Part shown: positions 6,238 through 9,116 of the stretch, piece by piece
How positions within the stretch are numbered: position 1 is the first letter of the stretch
Layout: each line of letters opens with the position of its first letter
DNA from: an uncultured Lentisphaeria bacterium
GTDB lineage: Bacteria; Verrucomicrobiota; Lentisphaeria; JABSQK01; CAJWLW01
Assembly: GCA_913042885.1 (NCBI GenBank)
Contig: CAJWLW010000190.1
Span: 1-9,116 of the forward strand
Length of the DNA: 9,116 bases
Direction of reading: 5' to 3'
Program-made: the position numbers and the translations under genes
The notes under the pieces: model-generated
Told to the model about the DNA's origin: nothing
Database searches by the model: none
The model's input: only the letters and a program-made list of their open reading frames with translations

Positions 6238-7101
6238 TTGCTAATTCTCCTGGTATCAGCCACCACCCACTGCCTGTCCATGATCATCAAAGCATATTCG
6301 AAGGGCCTCTATTCGAACTGGTATTTCTACGCGCCCGACCGCGTGATGTTCGACTGCGGTGAAGGCGCGGCGCTGTACCTGCGTGCCGGCATCTTTGCGA
6401 TCGAAAAGATTTTTCTGTCCCACGGCCACATTGATCACATCACCGGGTTGCCGCTGCTGATCAGCCTGCGCCAGTCGACCAAAGGCGACAATGCCAAGCC
6501 CCTGAAAATTTATTACCCGCGCCGTGACCGGTCGATAGCGCTGATCCGCGAGACCGTCGACCGCATGATGGGAAGCTATGTCAAATATCCGCTGGAATGG
6601 ATACCGATCGAAGCCGGTGACCGGATTGAACTGCGCAAAGGGCGGGTGTGCGAGGCGATCGAAGTGGTGCATCCGTGTGACCAGCCGCTGGGTTATCGGA
6701 TCATCGAAAGCCGGAAACGTCTGAAAGAAGTGCATGTGGGCAAACCCGGCCCCGAGATCGCTGCCATGCCGGAGGACGAGAAATTCGACTATTACGATGC
6801 TAAACGGTTTTGCTATTCCGGCGATACGATGCCGATCGATCCGCGCGAATTCGAGGACGCCGACATCCTGATCCACGACGCGACCTTTCTCAAGGCCGAT
6901 GACCGCGAAGGTCCGACGCACTGCACACTTCAGGAGGCTTTCGACCTGGCCCATGAAGCCCGCGTGAAGCGTCTGATCCTGGCCCACATCTCGCCGCGCT
7001 ACGAACCGTGCCGCGTTGTCGGGCCGCTGATCGAGAAGGCTGAGTCGCACGGTCTGAATTACGAATGGATTCCGTACCACCGCGTTGCTGAATTCGCCTG
7101 A
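6238..7101 (+). CDS. Metallo-beta-lactamase-fold hydrolase, RNase Z-like
   Basis: The 287-residue protein has the beta-CASP-less MBL fold of the RNase Z (tRNA 3'-processing endonuclease) group. It shows FDCGEGA at 38-44, the zinc motif HGHIDH (H62, H64, D66, H67), a further ligand candidate H145, YSGDT with D196, and THCTLQEAFDLAHEARVKRLILAHISPRY spanning 227-255 (H228, H250), which closely follows the RNase Z C-terminal pattern. It lacks the usual N-terminal LGTxxxxP loop and shows no clear exosite arm. It may therefore be a diverged RNase Z or a related phosphodiesterase; the substrate is uncertain. The start is taken as TTG at 6238 because a ribosome site fits and the extra residues form strand 1; ATG at 6280 is the alternative (273 residues). 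It is divergent from the SDR remnant and convergent, 27 nt away, with the next gene. Confidence 0.82.
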   Translation: MLILLVSATTHCLSMIIKAYSKGLYSNWYFYAPDRVMFDCGEGAALYLRAGIFAIEKIFLSHGHIDHITGLPLLISLRQSTKGDNAKPLKIYYPRRDRSIALIRETVDRMMGSYVKYPLEWIPIEAGDRIELRKGRVCEAIEVVHPCDQPLGYRIIESRKRLKEVHVGKPGPEIAAMPEDEKFDYYDAKRFCYSGDTMPIDPREFEDADILIHDATFLKADDREGPTHCTLQEAFDLAHEARVKRLILAHISPRYEPCRVVGPLIEKAESHGLNYEWIPYHRVAEFA

Positions 7102-7128
7102 AGTCCGTAAGGCGCTGAAGGAGCGGTG

Positions 7129-7998
7129 CTACTGCACGTCGGCGTCCGCCAGGAGGATGTGGCGCAGATTGATCGTGCTGCGGTTCAGATCGCCGTATTC
7201 CCGCGCTGCTTCGACTGCCTGCAGTGCACCATTGATATCGTGGCGCAGGTAGTTGACTGCCGCCAGCATGAAGTTGGCGTCGCGATTGGTCATTGGCGTT
7301 GCCGCTAAATCGGCGTAATAAGCTGCGACCCGATCGAGCATCTTGGCCAGATTCGCGTTGATCGGGATCGGACCGATACTGTTTGCCGAGAGCGCGAAGG
7401 TTCGCCGCATGGCCCAGATCGCCGTGCGATCGTTACCGGCTCCTGCCGCTGCGAGACTGTAGCCCAGCTTGTACTGGGCGTGGCCGGGATATTCACTGCA
7501 CAGCTCGCCAAAAGCGGTGAAGGCCAATTGTTTCCGTCCCTCCGACAGAATACGCCACGCTGTCCGTCCCGCCGAAACGTGAGCCGGCGTTGTTGAAGCA
7601 GGGGGCTGTGCAGTCTCGATGTCGGGTGGATCAACTGGAAAATCGAAATCCGGCAGCTCATAATCCGATTCTTCGATTGCCTCAATGCCGGTGGATTCGG
7701 GCAGTACGATCGTCGGTGAACTTGTGTAGCGTGGCTGTTGCGGGCGTGCTTCGGGAACGCTGATGTAATACACACGGCTCGTTGTGGTCGGCCGGCGTCG
7801 CCGGGCTGGAGTTTCATAGACGCGGCGTTCCTGGTAGCGGCCGGCGTCGTTGCCTTGTGACCATATGACCGACGTACCGCTGCTGTTGCCGGAGTCGTAC
7901 ACGCGTGTGCCGTAGGAATAACACGTTTGGCCTGTCACCGGCGTGACATACAGGCATCCCAGTATCAGGACAGCAAGAAGTTTGCAGAAATTGTTCAT
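7129..7998 (-). CDS. Secreted protein with low-complexity linker and C-terminal helical (TPR-like) region
   Basis: From the ATG at 7998 the protein has 289 residues. A signal peptide (MNNFCKLLAVLILGCLYVTPVTGQ) fits export to the periplasm. ILGC within it could be read as a lipobox, but hydrophobic residues continue past it, so ordinary cleavage near the GQ seems more likely. Next comes a Tyr/Ser/Gly stretch (YSYGTRVYDSG) and an Arg/Thr/Pro patch (PARRRRPTTTSR). A linker rich in Pro, Asp and Glu follows, including DYELPDFDFPVDPPD. The last 140 or so residues are alpha-helical and resemble degenerate TPR units (GRKQLAFTAFGELCSEYP, NFMLAAVNYLRHDINGALQA). I recall such proteins in Planctomycetes-like genomes. 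No enzyme motif is seen. A GTG start 25 codons upstream would bury the signal peptide and is rejected. Its role may be envelope assembly or protein interaction, as an inference only. Confidence 0.7.
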   Translation of the reverse strand: MNNFCKLLAVLILGCLYVTPVTGQTCYSYGTRVYDSGNSSGTSVIWSQGNDAGRYQERRVYETPARRRRPTTTSRVYYISVPEARPQQPRYTSSPTIVLPESTGIEAIEESDYELPDFDFPVDPPDIETAQPPASTTPAHVSAGRTAWRILSEGRKQLAFTAFGELCSEYPGHAQYKLGYSLAAAGAGNDRTAIWAMRRTFALSANSIGPIPINANLAKMLDRVAAYYADLAATPMTNRDANFMLAAVNYLRHDINGALQAVEAAREYGDLNRSTINLRHILLADADVQ

Positions 7999-8115
7999 GG
8001 GATTCTCGGAGATTCGAGATACGACAGAAGCGTCAAAAATTCGATCTGTTCCTTGGTTCGACGCAGCCACCACAGCAGTTATTCACTGCATGACTCCCAA
8101 GATCGAATAATTAGG

Positions 8116-8151
8116 GTCAGGCATTTTTTACAGTAAAAATCGGAGCCAGAC
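8116..8151. repeat. Imperfect inverted repeat with perfect AT-rich core
   Basis: The core TTTTTAC-A-GTAAAAA (8125-8139) is a perfect 7-bp inverted repeat around one base. Flanking it, GTCAGGC at 8116-8122 pairs with GCCAGAC at 8145-8151 with one mismatch, with a three-base bulge (CGG/GGA region) on the right side. It sits in the 242-nt gap between the secreted-protein gene and SUI1, downstream of SUI1. It could be an operator, a weak SUI1 terminator or a relic of a small mobile palindromic element (the GGGTCAGGC edge looks repeat-like). Confidence 0.5.
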
Positions 8152-8240
8152 GTGCTGAACACCACGGTTGCCCGGGGTTCAGGTGGATAATATCAAGATT
8201 TCGTGGAGTACTTGAAGTCTTGGCCGCTATTTGGAGTATT

Positions 8241-8612
8241 TCATCGGATGTCGCCGCGGACGCGGTGGCCGGCGGCGCGCAGATAGGTCGCTGCCGGTTG
8301 ACGCTGGTCGCCCTGCAGTTCGATAATCTCATTGCGCACGGTGCCGCCGGTGCCGAGATGCCGTCGCAAAGCGCGCGCCAGGAGTTGAAGATCCTCGGTG
8401 CCACTCTCGCAGGTCAACAAGGTCACTTCCTTGCCGCCCCGCCCCTGGCGCTCGCGATGCACAATGAAATCAGATGCCGCTGGAGCCTGATGCTCCGGCG
8501 GTTCCGGGTCCGCCGGCCCAGACGGCAGGCCGACACCCGACAACGCGTCGAACGGGTTCTCCGCGAAATCCGCACTGTCCTGTAACGGCTGTTTCTGTTT
8601 TTTGTCTGCCAT
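8241..8612 (-). CDS. SUI1/eIF1-like (YciH family) translation factor
   Basis: The 123-residue protein carries a bacterial SUI1 domain at about 50-118. Characteristic blocks are GRGGKEVTLL (57-66), LARALRRHLGTGGTV (78-92) and IELQGDQR (97-104). Eukaryotic eIF1 controls start-codon choice on the small ribosomal subunit, and the E. coli homologue YciH influences initiation fidelity; the cellular role here is presumably similar but unproven. The 49-residue N-terminal extension is Pro/Asp/Glu-rich and contains NPFDALSGVGLPSGP, a short motif that I recall preceding SUI1 domains in PVC bacteria. The start ATG at 8612 has no clear ribosome site. The gene is divergent from the leader ORF and LPS genes, with only 38 nt between start codons, so promoters must overlap or lie inside coding sequence. 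Confidence 0.9.
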   Translation of the reverse strand: MADKKQKQPLQDSADFAENPFDALSGVGLPSGPADPEPPEHQAPAASDFIVHRERQGRGGKEVTLLTCESGTEDLQLLARALRRHLGTGGTVRNEIIELQGDQRQPAATYLRAAGHRVRGDIR

Positions 8613-8636
8613 CGGCGATATATTCGCTGCAGTTTC

Positions 8637-8643
8637 GAGGTGA
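8637..8643 (+). promoter_or_regulatory. Strong Shine-Dalgarno of the leader ORF
   Basis: GAGGTGA is a 7-nt perfect complement to the 3' end of 16S rRNA, placed 7 nt before the ATG at 8651. It is the best ribosome site in the window. It is too far (27 nt) from the ATG of the membrane protein at 8671 to serve that start directly. Confidence 0.65.
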
Positions 8644-8650
8644 CATACCT

Positions 8651-8674
8651 ATGCACGCTACAATACTTATATGA
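8651..8674 (+). CDS. Leader peptide MHATILI upstream of membrane protein gene
   Basis: A seven-codon ORF (ATG CAC GCT ACA ATA CTT ATA TGA) has an ideal Shine-Dalgarno and spacing. Its stop overlaps the next ATG as ATGA, the classic geometry for termination-reinitiation. Two of its seven codons are ATA, likely to be rare in this GC-rich genome, so ribosome speed here might tune translation of the genes behind it. The peptide is hydrophobic at its end, and no family can be assigned to something this short. An alternative reading is a leaderless mRNA starting at 8671 behind the TACAAT at 8659-8664, in which case this ORF would not be transcribed. Confidence 0.45.
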   Translation: MHATILI

Positions 8675-8874
8675 CTGACGAACCGCCAATCACCACCGAA
8701 CCACGCCAGGCCGGCCGGCAGCACGTGCTGCTGACGTTTCTCTGGGTTGCCGTCTTTCTGGCGGCGTTGTTCTACCCGAAAATCTTCGTTCGCTTCCCGT
8801 TCCTGCTGCTGTTCGTTGTGATCGGCATATTCTGGTTCGGCAAACAAACGGGTCGCCGCAAGCCAGCCTCTTGA
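8671..8874 (+). CDS. Small two-helix membrane protein
   Basis: The 67-residue protein has a polar N-terminus (MTDEPPITTEPRQAGRQ), two hydrophobic helices (about 19-35 and 42-57) separated by the short basic YPKIFVR turn, and a basic tail (GKQTGRRKPAS). The charge pattern suggests both ends in the cytoplasm. There is no ribosome site of its own; its ATG overlaps the stop of a 7-codon leader ORF. Its stop overlaps the TTG start of the heptosyltransferase (TTGA). The overlaps imply one transcript and coupled translation, so a role in envelope or LPS assembly is a fair inference from position. No family is recognised. Confidence 0.75.
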   Translation: MTDEPPITTEPRQAGRQHVLLTFLWVAVFLAALFYPKIFVRFPFLLLFVVIGIFWFGKQTGRRKPAS

Positions 8875-9116
8875 ACGCCGTCGAGACAAATGTTTATCGT
8901 CCGGTGGTCGGTGGCTACAGCTGTCCGTGCCCGATCAATCTCAGCCCGGTCGACTGGCGTCAGGGGATGCTGATCCGCTCGGCCAACTGGCTTGGCGATG
9001 CCGTAATGACTTTGCCCGGCGTCTACCGGTTGCACAATCTGGTGCCGCCGGGTGGTTGCACGACCGTGCTGGCGCCGGCAAAGCTTGCCGATCTGTGGCA
9101 CTCGGTACCATGGATC
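8871..9116 (+). CDS. waaF: LPS heptosyltransferase, WaaF-like (GT9), N-terminal part
   Basis: This family adds heptose from ADP-heptose to the LPS inner core at the cytoplasmic face of the inner membrane. The 82 visible residues reach the window edge. MLIRSANWLGDAVMTLPGVY is the hallmark start of the heptosyltransferase II (WaaF-like) Rossmann domain, followed by a second strand TVLAPAKLADLW. The frame starts at TTG 8871, overlapping the previous stop as TTGA, and gives 32 residues (NAVETNVYRPVVGG...) before that hallmark. The alternative ATG at 8967 begins directly at the motif. The open frame and the overlap favour TTG, while no ribosome site separates them. The symbol is given by family resemblance; the C-terminal half is not in view. 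Confidence 0.8.
   Translation, partial: MNAVETNVYRPVVGGYSCPCPINLSPVDWRQGMLIRSANWLGDAVMTLPGVYRLHNLVPPGGCTTVLAPAKLADLWHSVPWI

Noticed and set aside
6256..7080. 274-residue minus-strand frame opposite the MBL-fold gene
   Set aside because: Antisense shadow of a gene with clear zinc-binding motifs; no recognisable domain.
1..9116. A new defence, mobile or CRISPR-like system
   Set aside because: I found no spacer-repeat array, transposase, integrase, nuclease-helicase pair, toxin-antitoxin pair or phage gene; the genes belong to known enzyme families or are small membrane or secreted proteins.

Overview
The window comes from a GC-rich bacterial chromosome and carries mostly housekeeping and envelope genes, with one decayed catabolic locus in the middle. 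Several features point to a member of the PVC group (Planctomycetes / Lentisphaerae / Kiritimatiellota-like). These are a bacterial SUI1/eIF1-like gene beside a WaaF-like heptosyltransferase, a KDPG aldolase with the LEITMTTPG variant, a secreted helical-repeat protein with a low-complexity linker, and a sugar isomerase/SDR pair. This placement rests on recalled family resemblance, not on a search, and is only moderately secure. The heptosyltransferase implies a Gram-negative envelope with LPS.

Layout, left to right. (1) The N-terminus of a two-helix membrane protein on the minus strand runs off the left edge (1-281). (2) A minus-strand pair, KDPG/KHG aldolase (eda) followed 9 nt later by RNase R (rnr), probably forms one transcript; a plausible sigma70 promoter lies about 140 nt upstream of eda. 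(3) Divergent to it is a GT4-type glycosyltransferase on the plus strand. A short possible gene remnant overlaps its stop codon. (4) Convergent with this is a minus-strand two-gene locus, short-chain dehydrogenase (SDR) then sugar phosphate isomerase/epimerase. The SDR is clearly broken: it has frameshifts and has lost its Rossmann and YxxxK halves. The isomerase reads through in frame but seems to lack about 60 residues of its TIM barrel. Upstream is a palindrome that matches the LacI/GalR-family operator consensus at 12 of 14 positions. (5) A plus-strand metallo-beta-lactamase-fold protein related to RNase Z follows, with an unusual N-terminus and a probable TTG start. (6) Convergent with it is a secreted protein with a C-terminal helical-repeat region. 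(7) An SUI1-family gene on the minus strand is divergent from a tightly overlapping plus-strand series: a 7-codon leader ORF with an excellent Shine-Dalgarno, a 67-residue two-helix membrane protein joined by ATGA, and a heptosyltransferase joined by TTGA that runs off the right edge.

I see no CRISPR array, tRNA, rRNA, intact insertion sequence, phage gene or defence system. The points of most interest are the decay of the SDR/isomerase locus, the leader-peptide arrangement before the LPS gene, and a few palindromes. I did not find a convincing new multi-gene system.
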